This document shows, piece after piece, positions 1 to 11,425 of a stretch of DNA of 64,000 nt; the stretch's first letter is position 1, and every line of letters starts with the position of its first letter. Below the pieces are notes generated by a model. The model made no database searches and had not been told where the DNA came from. It saw nothing but the letters and a program-made list of their open reading frames with translations. Made by a program: the position numbers and the translations under genes. The DNA lies in the NCBI GenBank assembly GCA_052401645.1, contig CP198939.1, forward strand, positions 1,612,001 through 1,676,000, written 5' to 3'. Source of the DNA: Arsenophonus sp052401645 (lineage in GTDB: Bacteria > Pseudomonadota > Gammaproteobacteria > Enterobacterales > Enterobacteriaceae).

Positions 1-1353
1 TTATATTATTTATTAGCAAATACTTTTTATACTATTCATTATAAATATTAAATATATCTTTCTTAATTAATAAATTAATATTTAAATAATAAAAATATAC
101 TAAATAAATATAAATTTTCTATTAAAAATAATTTTTTATAAAAGATAAATAAAAAACTTAATTAAATTAACAAATATGAAATAGATAAAAAAATATCATA
201 AATTGATATCTTTTTATTTAATGCAAACAATACATAAATCTAAGTTTATTTATTATATCTTTCTATGTTATTTTATTAATTTTTATAATTTTTTACTAGT
301 AATAAATAAATTTTGAAAAAATAAATTATTATTAAATAATAAATTAAAATATTAAGTTAAACATTGATTAATGTTATAAAATAATAATTAAAAATTAAAG
401 AATAGTAATAAAATACAATAATAATTTAAATGATAAATATATAGTAAAGAAATTATATGGATTATAAATTTTAATAATAAAAGAAACTATAAATACAGTT
501 CTTAAAATAATAACTAATGATATTTTTTTTACGAAACTATTAACATCTATTTATCAATTATTATTATTCATATAACTAATAAAGAAACGATAAAAAATCA
601 TAATTTTTACTAATCTATTAAAACTAGTATAATTTTAATAAAAAAGAACCAATTTATAATATTATATTTTAAATTATATTAATTAGTATCGATATAAATA
701 TATAAAACTAATATATTTTTTAAAATATATGAAATAGATATATTAATTATATAAATTGGAATTTATGAATGATCCTATTCAATAAATTTTAATATAAATA
801 AAATATATTTCAAAATCTAAATTTATTATCGATAATATGATTAATATTTAATTTAAATTCTAATATGAATTAATTTTAAAACTAATAAACATAAAATTAA
901 AATACACTTTACAAAAAAATAAGTATGTTTTTCTTTTTTCTAAAAATTACAAAATAATAGAGAATTATAAATTATTTAAACTAATAATAATTGTCAATTT
1001 ACAAATAAAAATAAACTTGAGATTACTTGTAAATAATTTCAAAAGATTTGGATATTCTTATTAAGATATTAATCTTAACGAAACTAAGATAACTGAATAT
1101 TAATATATTAAAATAAAATTTTAATTTATATATTAGTTATTTTTTTGGTTAAAAAATTATTTTTAATATAATTTAATTTTGATATTTTATAAAAAATTTT
1201 AAAAATATTTTATATATGATATATATTAAAATATTGAATTTAATCTTTATACAAAAAATAGAATATTAATTTTAAAATTCTGATGAAATAGTTTTGAATT
1301 TTGAAAAGATGTTATTTTATATGCTATAAAAAACTAATTACTTTTTTGATATT

Positions 1354-1392
1354 AAATAATCATAAATAATAATTTATTATTTATGATTATTT
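1354..1392. repeat. Inverted repeat, 19-bp perfect arms, 1-nt centre
   Basis: Arms 1354-1372 and 1374-1392 are exact reverse complements around a single T, with one C-G pair. It lies in non-coding DNA with no gene within 5 kb, so a present-day terminator role is not obvious. Confidence 0.75.
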
Positions 1393-4134
1393 TAAAAAAT
1401 CATTTTTAAAAACTTATAAATATTAAATTTAAATAAATATAGAAATCTTATTTAATAGAATAAAATTCTTATTTTTATATATTTAACATAATTTTTTAAA
1501 TTTTTATATTAAAATAATCATTATATATTTTCAATTTCAATCTTTATATTGATATAATACTTTATTACCAATAGATAAAGTTAATGATAATATATTTTAT
1601 ATTAAAAACTTATTAAATATCAATTAATTAATATATTTTATTTGAAATATTAAATATAAATAAAATATTCAATACTATAGTAATATAATTTATATAATCT
1701 TATATAGATTACTATATATTAATTATAATAAACAATTAAATTTATGAATAATTATTGCTCATTAAAATAAAAAGTAATAATTTTAAAAAATCATTTATAA
1801 TTTAATAAAGTGTTAACTAAAAATAATAAAATTTCTCATAATGAATTTGAAGATTCATATTAAAATATATTACTTAATAAGTGCAATTTTTTATTAATAA
1901 AATCAAACTAAAATTTTATAATTTATTGATTATTAAATTATGTTACTAATTTAATATTTATTTAAATAACTATTTATTTTTACTAGTTTTTAGTTTATTT
2001 ATTTTGAATAAAATAGTTATAATTTTATTATTTATTTTTTTAAAAAATTCTAAATAAATAATTCATTAAAATACACTATTCGAGATTAATGTTTAAATTA
2101 AATTATATATCACTATTATTCTATTCAATAAAAATTGATTTTTAATCATATATTATATCATAACTTTAAATTTTAATAAAATATTTTATATTTAAAAAAA
2201 ATTTTGTAAACTTAGCAACTATAAAATATTTTTTGTTAAAACATAAAATTATTACTTTTATTAAAGAAATCATGATTAATTATCAGTTAATTTTATCAAA
2301 TGATAAGTTTTATTCGCATTATTAATTTATTTAAATAATATTTAATATATTAAAGTTATTAAGCTAAATTGTATTTAAGCAGATTAAATCATATGGTTAA
2401 TAAAAAATGATTAAAAAAATTAATGAATATTTTAAGATATTTTGATAGCATAAATATTTAATGCATATTATGATATTATCATATAACAACAGAATATAAA
2501 ATATTTTTATAAAAAAATATTAAGATAAGTCGATTTTTTATTTTAAAACAATATTAAATTAATAATTTATATATAATTTCAATACCTTAATTAATATGAT
2601 TACAATTGTTTAATATTTATCATTTTATATAAATGAACTTTATATTTATAAATTTTGATTTATACTCAAATTATTATTTAGAAAATTTTTTAAAATTAGT
2701 AAAGAATAATTAAACAAATATTTATTTATAAAATAAATAATATTAAAACTTTATTTTTATAATATTACATTAAACTTAATAAGTTTAGAAGTAAATATTG
2801 TGATATATTTATATTCAATTTTAATTAGAAAAGATATTAATTACCATAATTATCTAGAATAGGATATTTCAATAGGTATAATAATAGTTATTATAAACTA
2901 ATATATAATATATATAACTATTAATTAAAATAAAAACTAATTTATTTATAAGTAATATAAATATAGATTATAAAAGGATAGCTTTTCGAAAATTATTTAC
3001 ATTTTTATATAATAAATCTATATTTTCATTAACAAATATTAATTAAAAAAATAATTTTTAAAACATACTAATTAATTGTAAATTCTTAATTTTAAATCAA
3101 ATAGATTTTAAAAGATATTATTATTAACTTATCCATTATTTTATACTTAATATTTATCTAAATAAAGTAACAATCTTTGTTCAAACAAAATTTATTTTCA
3201 GATTAATTAATATACACAAAGAATTTATAACTGTAGCTATAAATATATATTATGAATAATTATTAAAATTTCTTTCAATAATATTGAAAAGAATTCCTAT
3301 TGTATAAGTATAGATTTCATAAATATTTTTATTTAATTATTTTTCAGAAAAACATAGTAATTATCTTAACATAGCAATTTATATCAATTATATAAATGAT
3401 ATAAATTTTAACTATATTAATACTTAAGATACATACTTAAATAATTGTTAGCTTAACATAATATTAATTAAAATATTATTTAACTAAAATATTCTTAATA
3501 TTTATATTATAATCAATAATTTTACATATAAGAAAAACTAAAATTATATTTTTAATATTTTATGATGATCATAGAAAACATAGACAAGTATTTGTTAACT
3601 AGTTAAACTTATATTTCGATAATAATAATTGTATTATACTAATTATAAGCATAGTATTTATTTAACAAAAAATTTTAAGATTGAATTTTTCATAGATATT
3701 GAAAACGATTAAATAATATAATAAGGCGAATTTATTTTCATAAAATTTATAACTTAGCCAGAATAAATTAATAATCAATAATTATATCTTATTATGCTTT
3801 TATATTTTTTAATTATACATAATTTTTTGAATTTACATTGACAAAATACATATTCATACTCTTAATATTATTGTTAATTTATTTAAATTTATCTTTAAAA
3901 TACATTAATAATGTATTGATATTTTTCTATTCTATAAAAGTGTACTATAGAGTACCACAATATTATATTGTTTATTTAAAAGTATTGTAATCTATTGGTA
4001 TTTTATATACTAAATTATATTAAAATAAGTCAGAACATAGAACTACATTCATTAAAAATATTTTTAGATAAAAGATGATTATTAAAATAACAATAAATAA
4101 AATATCAATTATTAAGGATAAAAATCTTTATCTA

Positions 4135-4166
4135 TTATGTTAGCCATTTTTATATGGCTAACATAA
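4135..4166. repeat. Hairpin with G/C pairs, 13-bp arms, 6-nt loop
   Basis: Arms 4135-4147 and 4154-4166 are perfectly complementary and contain four G-C pairs (core TTAGCCAT / ATGGCTAA), rare in this composition. It resembles the stem of an intrinsic terminator but has no gene next to it and only a weak T tract. It could be the stranded terminator of a lost gene. Confidence 0.65.
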
Positions 4167-5032
4167 ATTAATTAAAATCTCTTATTTATATATAATTTAC
4201 TAAAAACATTAAAATTTTATGTTAAAAGATATAGTTAATGTGTGATACTTATGAGATAATATTTAAACTAATTAAAATTTATTAACGATTATAAGATAAT
4301 CAATATTATTAGTAGTTAATAAATTTCTAAGAAATTAGATATATGAAAATTAAAATAACTATTATAATAATAGAAAATACTTTCAATAAAGTAATAATAA
4401 GTTTATAATTTTATATATTTTTATCATTTATAAAATTAATTTTTAATAATTAATTAATAAAATAATATTTGAATATTACTGTAAATTTCGTTTTTTAAAT
4501 TATTGAAATAATTAACATTATTTATTTATATCAAGAATTTTTAATGTTTATTAATAAATATTTTTTATTTCTCTCATAATTATTAATTTTAAATATATCA
4601 ACTATTTTATTATTTTAAATAAGCTAAGGTATTATATTAATAAGAAATAATATCCTAGTAGTATTTATTTCAATTTAATTAATTTTGTTTTCACTAAATA
4701 AAAATTAATTGTTATAATTAATATAGTATTAATATTTTAAATTATTAATATTGGTTATTTAACAATGTGGCTGGTTTATTACGAAGTGAAATTAATCAAA
4801 AATCATCAATTATAATTCATTAACTATTAATAACTTTACTATAGTTTGTATATTACTAATATTAATCTAATTTAGTTATTAAATTTTATCACTTTAATAA
4901 TTATTAAATTAATATCTTAAGTATGTTAAATATTATCATTAATTAAGCTTATGTTTAATAAAATAATTTATATATTGTTGATCAATATTATTAAAGTATA
5001 AATACATAAATAAGAGATTATTTTATTTAATT

Positions 5033-5075
5033 TATCTATTCAATATTATATATAAAATATAATATTGAATAGATA
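5033..5075. repeat. Inverted repeat, 19-bp perfect arms, 5-nt loop
   Basis: Arms 5033-5051 and 5057-5075 are exact reverse complements with two G-C pairs; the loop is ATAAA. It stands alone in the desert. Confidence 0.75.
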
Positions 5076-6598
5076 TATAATTTATATTTTTTTATGTGAT
5101 CTAATAATATATTATATATAAACTATTATTTAACATAATACTAGATTTGAAGTAATTGTTTTATTATTTCTGTTATTAAATTTTATTTAAATTATTAATA
5201 AATAAATGTAATAAATATCATTATTTAATGATATATTTAATTATTGATATTTTATTATTTTATTATTTTATTATTAAAATAATAAAATATATAACGTATA
5301 TTATAAATAATATGATATTAAAATTTAATAATCTTACTGATTTAATTAAATCAAAATAAAAAAAATAAATAAAAATATTTGCTTAATATCTTTTAATAAA
5401 ATAATTATAAACAATATTATTTATTATAATATTTATAGTTAAAATAACATTTAATTTATAATTGTTATAATTAAACGATAAAATTATTAATTTGTTTATC
5501 ATTAAAATAAAATAATTCACATATTTTATATCATATAGAAAATATAAAATAATTAATTAATTTCTATATAATAATTTAATTAAATTAAAATACATAATTT
5601 TCAATCCTGTTGTAATTATATTACATCAGCTTAAATGATAAATTTTAAAATTGATGATTAACTATCCATTTATTAATAAAGTAAAATAACATTTATAAAT
5701 TTATTAACTAAAAACATCATAAAATTGAGATATTTAAGATAAAAATCTTTGATAAATATCTATTTAACTATCAAAATAATATTAATTAAATTTTATTATG
5801 TGAAACAAAATAGTTAGCTTCTAAGATTACATTTATTTTTTAAATAATATTTTCTAAAAATGCAAAAACTTTTGCAAACTACTTTAGATATAAATAAATC
5901 ACTTTAAATATGAACTTATATAAGTTTTTTCTTAAATTAGAAAAATTATTTTTGTTAAAATTGATAAATATTTTAAATGAAATATAGAGTAATTTTTTAT
6001 ATTTCTATATATTAGAAAATAGAGATTTTATTTGCCACTTTATGGATTATTATAATCTTATTATCCACAAAATAATATTTTAGACAATATTATAAAAAAC
6101 AACTAAATATTATATAAATATAATATATTTTTGATAAAGATTTATATTTTTTAAAAAAAATAAAAACTAATTTATAATTTTTTTGTTAGTTTTAAAACTA
6201 TTATAATCTATAACTAATTAATAAATCTACCTTTTTTATAAAAACTTATTTATTATTAAAAGCATGTAAATAATAAATTAAAGAATATTAAAATTTTAAT
6301 TTTTAATAAATTTAAGATATAGATATTGTGTTAACTTATTTTTTATTTAAAAAAATAAAACAATAATTTTACTTATTATATATAACTTATTTAAATTTAA
6401 ATTTAAAATTTATTAAAAATAATGTAAACAAAAGTAATCTTAATTATATATAAATCAATAATAATTATATCAAAAATATAAAAACGTATATATAATAATA
6501 TATGATATATATAATATTAACTAATGTTTAATATTATATATAATTTTATTATTTTACGTTAACATCTATTAATAAATTAACATTTATAAATATACATA

Positions 6599-6638
6599 TA
6601 ATTCAATAATAATTTATATATAAATTATTATTGAATTA
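6599..6638. repeat. Perfect 40-bp palindrome
   Basis: Bases 6599-6618 and 6619-6638 are exact reverse complements with no spacer. It lies about 200 bp beyond the 3' end of the cspC gene, separated from it by a more conventional terminator. Confidence 0.75.
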
Positions 6639-6798
6639 ATAATCATGTTTATTAGTTTTAAAAATTATTTAAATTATATAAAATAATTAGTGAAGAAGTT
6701 TTAGATTATTAAACTTATAAAAGTTTAAATTTATATTTAAAATACTATATTATAAATAATTATATTTATATATATTATTAAATATTATTAAAAATAAA

Positions 6799-6828
6799 TG
6801 AAGCCTATCATTTATGAGATAGGCTTCA
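6799..6828 (-). terminator. Intrinsic terminator of cspC
   Basis: Stem arms 6799-6809 and 6818-6828 (11 bp, five G-C pairs, 8-nt loop) begin 24 bp beyond the cspC stop codon. Read on the minus strand the stem is followed by a T-rich run, ATTTATTTTTAAT. The G-C content is far above that of the flanking DNA, which suggests selection keeps it. Confidence 0.85.
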
Positions 6829-6852
6829 AGGAATCCATTTTTTTAACTAATT

Positions 6853-7065
6853 TTAAATAGCTGTTACATTAGCTGCAGCTGGGCCTTTCGAACCATCTTC
6901 AATGGTAAATTCTACATTTTGCCCTTCAGCTAGGGTTTTAAATCCATTTCCTTGAATGGCAGAGAAGTGAACGAATACATCTTTGCTACCATCAGAAGGA
7001 GTGATGAAACCAAAGCCTTTAGATTCGTTAAACCACTTCACTTGACCCTTCATTTTATCAGACAT
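6853..7065 (-). CDS. cspC: Cold-shock protein CspC-like
   Basis: A 70-residue single cold-shock domain, an OB-fold that binds single-stranded RNA and DNA and acts as an RNA chaperone or transcription antiterminator in the cytoplasm. The RNP1 motif KGFGFI (residues 16-21) and the RNP2 motif VFVHF (30-34) are intact. The stretch SAIQGNGFKTLAEGQNVEF matches E. coli CspC better than CspA or CspE as I recall them; the start MSDKM is longer than E. coli CspC. A strong ribosome site AGGAAAAGG lies just before the ATG. The gene stands alone, with a long conserved-looking leader and a good terminator, and its base composition is much less AT-rich than its surroundings. Paralogue assignment (CspC or CspE) is the only real doubt. 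Confidence 0.93.
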   Translation of the reverse strand: MSDKMKGQVKWFNESKGFGFITPSDGSKDVFVHFSAIQGNGFKTLAEGQNVEFTIEDGSKGPAAANVTAI

Positions 7066-7257
7066 GTGCCTTTTCCTATATAAAAATAAATATTACTGCG
7101 TTTGACATTAGACAGGTGTACAAAAGTCTACATCACTATTTAATTATAGAAGCACTCAGAAAGAAACGGTCGAAAGGCTATCAGGGATAACGCTACTCAT
7201 AACACATTAACTTAAATGTCGTAAATAAAATAGATCTGTTTAATAGACTTTATTGTA
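7066..7257 (-). promoter_or_regulatory. Long 5' leader of the cold-shock gene
   Basis: About 190 bases upstream of cspC keep a clearly higher G+C content than the flanking desert, as expected of a selected untranslated leader; cspA-family mRNAs are known for long structured leaders that respond to temperature. A possible promoter on the minus strand has TACAAT at 7252-7257 and TTGATA at 7280-7285, but the 22-bp spacing is poor. A 14-codon open frame (7156-7200) sits inside. Leader extent and promoter are inferred. Confidence 0.5.
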
Positions 7258-8040
7258 TTAACGCACGAATAATTAATAATATCAATAGTTTTATTCTTTT
7301 GTTTATGAAAAAATAAATTTTATTTAATAAATATTCTTACTTAAGAGTAAGTTAATTATTAAATAATAAAAATTATTTAATGAAATTAAAGATATAATCT
7401 TCTATGTTATTTATTTTAGAAAAATCTTAATTAAGAAAGATATTGTTATTCAAATAAAGAAATATAATAAATATTTATTATTGAAATAATTTAATATTGT
7501 TAATATAATATTAATATTTATTTATAAATATATAGTAATTAAAAGAAAATATTATAAATATTTTAAGATAATTGTGAAAAAAATATATAAAGTGAATAAA
7601 TAAGCTGGATTATAATATTAAAGACTTATTAAATAAATAATTTGGTTAATTTATTATATTTTATTTTATATTTTATAATCAGTTTTATTTTATTTTTCAT
7701 AATTTATTGATATCTTTGTATTTAAGATTAAATCGGTATATTTCTTTTTAAAAATATTAGAATTATAAATTTAACTATATGTTAAATTTATAAAAAATTA
7801 ATTTTTAATAAAGTAAGAAGATTTTTTAACAAAAAATACTCATTAAACCAATTATTTATAATTAAATTAAAATTAATTAAAAACATTTTTAAATAAAAAA
7901 ATAAATTTTATATATATCAAATTATATCTATGTAATTTAATAAATTTCTTATATTTATGCAGAAAATATTTTCATATAATAAAAAGAATTTATTTTAAAT
8001 TAAATTTTATCGTAATATAAAAAACAAAATATTATATTAT
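7258..8040. other. AT-rich spacer between cspC leader and tRNA-Asn
   Basis: No gene is visible. It holds a small hairpin near 7335-7350 (CTTACT / AGTAAG) and an inverted repeat with 13-bp arms at 7763-7775 and 7781-7793. Confidence 0.7.
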
Positions 8041-8046
8041 TAATTA

Positions 8047-8075
8047 TTGACATTTACATAAAAAATAACTAATAT
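8047..8075 (+). promoter_or_regulatory. Sigma-70 promoter of tRNA-Asn
   Basis: A perfect -35 box TTGACA (8047-8052) is followed after 17 bp by TAATAT (8070-8075), a four-of-six match to the -10 box. Transcription would start near 8082, about 17 bases before the tRNA. Arms 8052-8061 and 8089-8098 of a 10-bp inverted repeat flank the -10 region. Confidence 0.6.
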
Positions 8076-8098
8076 TTGATAGTTTTTCTTATGTAAAT

Positions 8099-8171
8099 TC
8101 CTCCATAGTTCAGTAGGTAGAACGGCGGACTGTTAATCCGTATGTCACTGGTTCGAGCCCAGTTGGGGGAG
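8099..8171 (+). tRNA. asnT: tRNA-Asn (GTT anticodon)
   Basis: A complete cloverleaf: acceptor stem TCCTCCA / TGGGGGA (one T-G wobble), D arm with AGTTCAG, anticodon GTT at 8132-8134, T arm GGTTCGAGCC, and discriminator G at 8171. It differs from E. coli tRNA-Asn mainly by changes in the acceptor stem. The next three bases are TCA, not CCA, so the mature 3' end must be made or repaired by the CCA-adding enzyme. E. coli has several identical Asn genes, so the symbol is approximate. Confidence 0.97.
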
Positions 8172-8355
8172 TCAAATAACTTTAACTTACTTTTTTTATT
8201 TTCACATTAATTATTTATTTATTTTATAATAAATTAATACATTATTCATATTTAAAGAATATCTTTTTTTGTTTATTTTAATTTTATTGATCATATATTA
8301 GAGTAATATGATTGTATCTATTTTATAAACTTAATTTAAAATTAAATTTAATTTT

Positions 8356-9405
8356 ATGGTAAAAGTTACTACTAACATTAAAATTCGACGCCCAGATGAC
8401 TGTCATGTTCATTTTAGAGATAAAGATATATTAAAACTTGTTGTGCCTTATACCAGCAAATTTTTTGGGCGAGCAATTATTATGCCAAACTTATTGCCGC
8501 CAATAATTAATATTAAACAAGTAAAATCTTATCGAAAAAGAATCATTAGTGCGATCCCTGTAGGACATAAATTTACACCATTAATGACATGTTATTTAAC
8601 AGATCAAAGTAATACAAAAATAATAGAAGAGGGCTTTAAACAAGGAGTATTTATTGCTTGTAAACTTTATCAATCTGGAACAACAACTAACTCTAATAAT
8701 GGAGTATCAAAAATAAAAAATATTTATTCTGTTTTTTCTAAAATGGAAAAAATAGGTATGCCACTATTAGTACATGGTGAAGTTATAAAAAGTAATATTG
8801 ATATTTTTGATCGAGAAGCTTATTTTATTGATAAAGTTATGGAACCTATTAGAAAGAATTTCCCTAGTTTAAAAATTGTGTTTGAACACATCTCAACTAA
8901 AGAGGCTGTTCAGTTTGTGCTTAATGGTAATGAAAACTTAGCTGCTACCATTACACCTCAACATTTAATGTTTAATAGAAATCACATGTTAGTTGATTGT
9001 ATAAAACCTCATTTATATTGTTTACCTATTCTAAAAAGTAAAGTTCATCAAAAAGCATTACGTCAAGCAATAACTACAGATTGTCAGCGATTTTTTCTTG
9101 GTACAGATAGCGCACCGCATATAAAAAATAGAAAAGAATCTGCATGTGGTTGTGCAGGAGTTTTTAATGCACCTAATGCTCTTTCAATTTATGCAACCAT
9201 TTTCAATGAAATGAATGCTATGGAAAACTTTGAATCATTTTGTTCATTAAATGGAGCTAAATTTTATGGCTTACTTATCAATGAAGGTTATATTGAATTC
9301 AAACGTAAAAAAATTATTGTTGCTGATAAAATTTCTAAAGGTAAAAATCATTTAATTCCTTTTTTAGCAAATCAAAATGTTGATTGGGAAATCAATACTT
9401 TATGA
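8356..9405 (+). CDS. pyrC: Dihydroorotase
   Basis: Zinc amidohydrolase that closes N-carbamoyl-aspartate to dihydroorotate, step three of pyrimidine synthesis in the cytoplasm. The 349-residue product is close to E. coli PyrC (348). The metal-binding HxH sits in HVHFRD (His17, His19), the carbamylated lysine is Lys103 in ACKLY, later metal histidines lie in HGEV and FEHIS, and the catalytic Asp in GTDSAPH. The motif RRPDD before HVHFRD is typical of the short enterobacterial class. No clear ribosome site precedes the ATG at 8356. The gene is monocistronic; I see no trace of the CTP-sensing leader hairpin described for E. coli pyrC. The frame is intact despite desert on both sides, so the gene is probably functional. 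Confidence 0.97.
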   Translation: MVKVTTNIKIRRPDDCHVHFRDKDILKLVVPYTSKFFGRAIIMPNLLPPIINIKQVKSYRKRIISAIPVGHKFTPLMTCYLTDQSNTKIIEEGFKQGVFIACKLYQSGTTTNSNNGVSKIKNIYSVFSKMEKIGMPLLVHGEVIKSNIDIFDREAYFIDKVMEPIRKNFPSLKIVFEHISTKEAVQFVLNGNENLAATITPQHLMFNRNHMLVDCIKPHLYCLPILKSKVHQKALRQAITTDCQRFFLGTDSAPHIKNRKESACGCAGVFNAPNALSIYATIFNEMNAMENFESFCSLNGAKFYGLLINEGYIEFKRKKIIVADKISKGKNHLIPFLANQNVDWEINTL

Positions 9406-9524
9406 TTCTCTATTATAGAATTAGTACAAAATACTATATTATTAAAATTTTAATTATTACCATTTTCAATTATGTTATTTTGAATTTTAAAATAACTATT
9501 TCGTCAAATATAGAATTATTATTT

Positions 9525-9551
9525 ATAATATATCTTAAAAAGATATATTAT
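9525..9551 (+). terminator. Candidate terminator downstream of pyrC
   Basis: A 12-bp stem (9525-9536 with 9540-9551) with loop AAA is followed by TTT. It lies 120 bp after the pyrC stop. Only one G-C pair is present, so strength is uncertain. Confidence 0.4.
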
Positions 9552-10061
9552 TTTAAAAATAATTAATATCTTTTTTATAAATTATCAAATAAAGTTATAT
9601 TTTATAAATAAAATAAATAAATTAATATTAAATATTAAAATATAATATTATGTTCTAATTAAATATTTTATATAATTTATTAAAAAATTTAATGTTTATA
9701 AGAATAATATTTACTTTGAGAATAATCATGTTGTGAAATGTCTTCCTTATTTTGTTTATATTGTATAATATAATATACATTGTTATATTAAGTATTTTAA
9801 CAAAATATTTTTTTAAATATACATAATATTTGTTTTATATTTATATATATGGATCGTTATTAAAAGTAAGTTAGTAAATGTTACTAATATATCATTGTTC
9901 TATTACATCTAAATAATATTTAATAAAATATTTAATATTTAAAACAATAAAATTAAATATTTAAATCATTTTTTTATAAAATGATGTTTTATTTTATTCA
10001 TTAATAGCAAGATTATTAAATAAAATAAATTTAGAATACAAAACATTATTTATAGTAAAAG

Positions 10062-10110
10062 TTATAATATAGCTTTTATATAAACTATCTACATAAAAGC
10101 TATATTATAA
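10062..10110. repeat. Inverted repeat, 18-bp perfect arms, 13-nt loop
   Basis: Arms 10062-10079 and 10093-10110 are exact reverse complements, with two G-C pairs (AGCT within each arm). Confidence 0.8.
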
Positions 10111-10182
10111 AAAAACTAATAATGAGTTTTATGATATTTAAATACACTTTTACTTAAGTATTGAATACATAATTTTTTATGA

Positions 10183-10230
10183 AAAATCAAAATTTATTAA
10201 ATTATTAATAATTTAATAAATTTTGATTTT
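10183..10230. repeat. Perfect 48-bp palindrome
   Basis: Bases 10183-10206 and 10207-10230 are exact reverse complements with no spacer (24-bp arms, one C-G pair). Too long to be chance even at this base composition. Confidence 0.85.
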
Positions 10231-10480
10231 AATTTACATCTATTTTTATTTCATTTATTAAAAGAATTACTATTAATCATTTTTATAATTATTAATATTT
10301 TATTTTATCTATATAATTGATATTATTACTGATAAAAATATATAAATATATTTTTAATAAAATATGATTAAATATTAAAATAAATAAAAAATAAATAAAT
10401 ATTATTCATATGGTTAAAGTTTTTAACTTGATAACAATATAAAAAATAGACTCTATTAATATGTATTAAATAAAATATAA

Positions 10481-11425
10481 ATGATAAAAACATCTCCTTT
10501 TAAAATTTCATACCTCTGTCCTCAATATTGGCTAATATGGTTGGTAACTGGTATTTTTTACTTATTAGTTTTACTACCTTATCCTATTATCTACTGGTTA
10601 GGAATTCGCCTTGGGCGATTATCTAAATTTTTTTTAAAAAAACGACTACAAATTGCAAAGCGTAATTTAGAACTTTGTTTTCCTAAAATGAATAAACAAA
10701 AACAAGAAAAAATGATAAATAAAAATTTTGAATCAGTAGGTATGGGATTATTTGAAACAGCTATGGCTTGGTACTGGCCTGATAAACGAGTACGACGTTG
10801 GTTTACAATTAAGGGGCATAATAATATTGAAAAAATTCAAATAACAGGACAAGGAATCATAGTAGTAGGAATTCATTTTCTAACATTAGAATTAGGTGCT
10901 CGTATTTTTGGCATATTAAATCCTGGTATTGGAGTTTATCGCCCTAACAACAATCCAGTAATGAATTGGTTACAAACTCGTGGACGATTACGATCGAATA
11001 AATTTATGCTTGATCGTAAAGATATAAAAGGCATGATACGTAACCTTAAACAAGGAGAAATTTTATGGTATGCACCAGACCATGATTATGGTCCTAAAAA
11101 AAGCGTTTTTGTACCATTTTTTAAAGTTAAGTATACAGCTACTACTATGGGAACACATATTTTAACTAAATTAGCAAATCCAATAATGATACCTTTTACC
11201 CCTAGACGATTAGCCAATGCTAAAGGTTATGAATTATTAATTCAACCAGCAATAACCGACTTCCCGCAGAAAGATGAAATATCTACTGCTATTTTTATGA
11301 ATAAACTAATTGAAAAAAAAATTATGCAAGCACCTGATCAATATATGTGGTTACATCGTCGATTTAAAACAAGACCTGATAGTATGCCTTCTCTTTATGG
11401 CGATCTTGATCGTATACATGATTAA
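10481..11425 (+). CDS. lpxL: Lipid A lauroyl acyltransferase
   Basis: Inner-membrane enzyme that adds a secondary lauroyl chain to Kdo2-lipid IVA late in lipid A synthesis. The 314-residue protein aligns along its length with E. coli LpxL (HtrB). A membrane anchor spans about residues 17-40. The acyltransferase HxxxxE motif lies in GIHFLTLELGAR, and RNLELCFP, WYAPDHDYGP and MWLHRRFKTRP are family hallmarks. PGIGVYRPN and LDRKDLKGM-like segments favour LpxL over the cold-induced LpxP. The ATG at 10481 has no obvious ribosome site; the N-terminus matches E. coli from CPQYWLIWL onward. With lpxA, lpxB and lpxD elsewhere in the window it implies hexa-acylated-type lipid A is still made. Confidence 0.95.
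   Translation: MIKTSPFKISYLCPQYWLIWLVTGIFYLLVLLPYPIIYWLGIRLGRLSKFFLKKRLQIAKRNLELCFPKMNKQKQEKMINKNFESVGMGLFETAMAWYWPDKRVRRWFTIKGHNNIEKIQITGQGIIVVGIHFLTLELGARIFGILNPGIGVYRPNNNPVMNWLQTRGRLRSNKFMLDRKDIKGMIRNLKQGEILWYAPDHDYGPKKSVFVPFFKVKYTATTMGTHILTKLANPIMIPFTPRRLANAKGYELLIQPAITDFPQKDEISTAIFMNKLIEKKIMQAPDQYMWLHRRFKTRPDSMPSLYGDLDRIHD

Larger units (their letters stand above)
1..6780. other. Gene desert, very AT-rich
   Basis: No open reading frame of 60 codons or more, no tRNA and no rRNA can be seen on either strand. Base composition is close to one G or C in ten. The only structures I can support are long inverted repeats, listed separately (1354-1392, 4135-4166, 5033-5075, 6599-6638), and a short tandem run of the octamer TTTTATTA (three copies, 5250-5273). 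I infer decayed former coding DNA, but no ancestral gene is recognisable. Confidence 0.8.
9567..10480. other. Non-coding spacer pyrC to lpxL
   Basis: No gene is seen in about 900 bp. Two strong inverted repeats lie in it, at 10062-10110 and 10183-10230, only 72 bp apart. E. coli also has pyrC and lpxL in the same neighbourhood with several genes between them, none of which is recognisable here. Confidence 0.7.

Noticed and set aside
5250..5290. Tandem TTTTATTA octamers as a possible CRISPR or iteron array
   Set aside because: Only three contiguous copies with no spacers, merging into an inverted copy; simple low-complexity slippage is enough.
6061..6069. Perfect DnaA box TTATCCACA
   Set aside because: Only one further poor match (6041-6049) lies nearby, and at this base composition about 0.3 perfect boxes are expected by chance in the window. 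There is no dnaA, gidA or other origin context.
9384..9566. 60-codon frame overlapping the end of pyrC
   Set aside because: Composed almost only of Ile, Tyr, Lys, Asn and Phe, overlaps pyrC, no ribosome site; an A+T chance frame.
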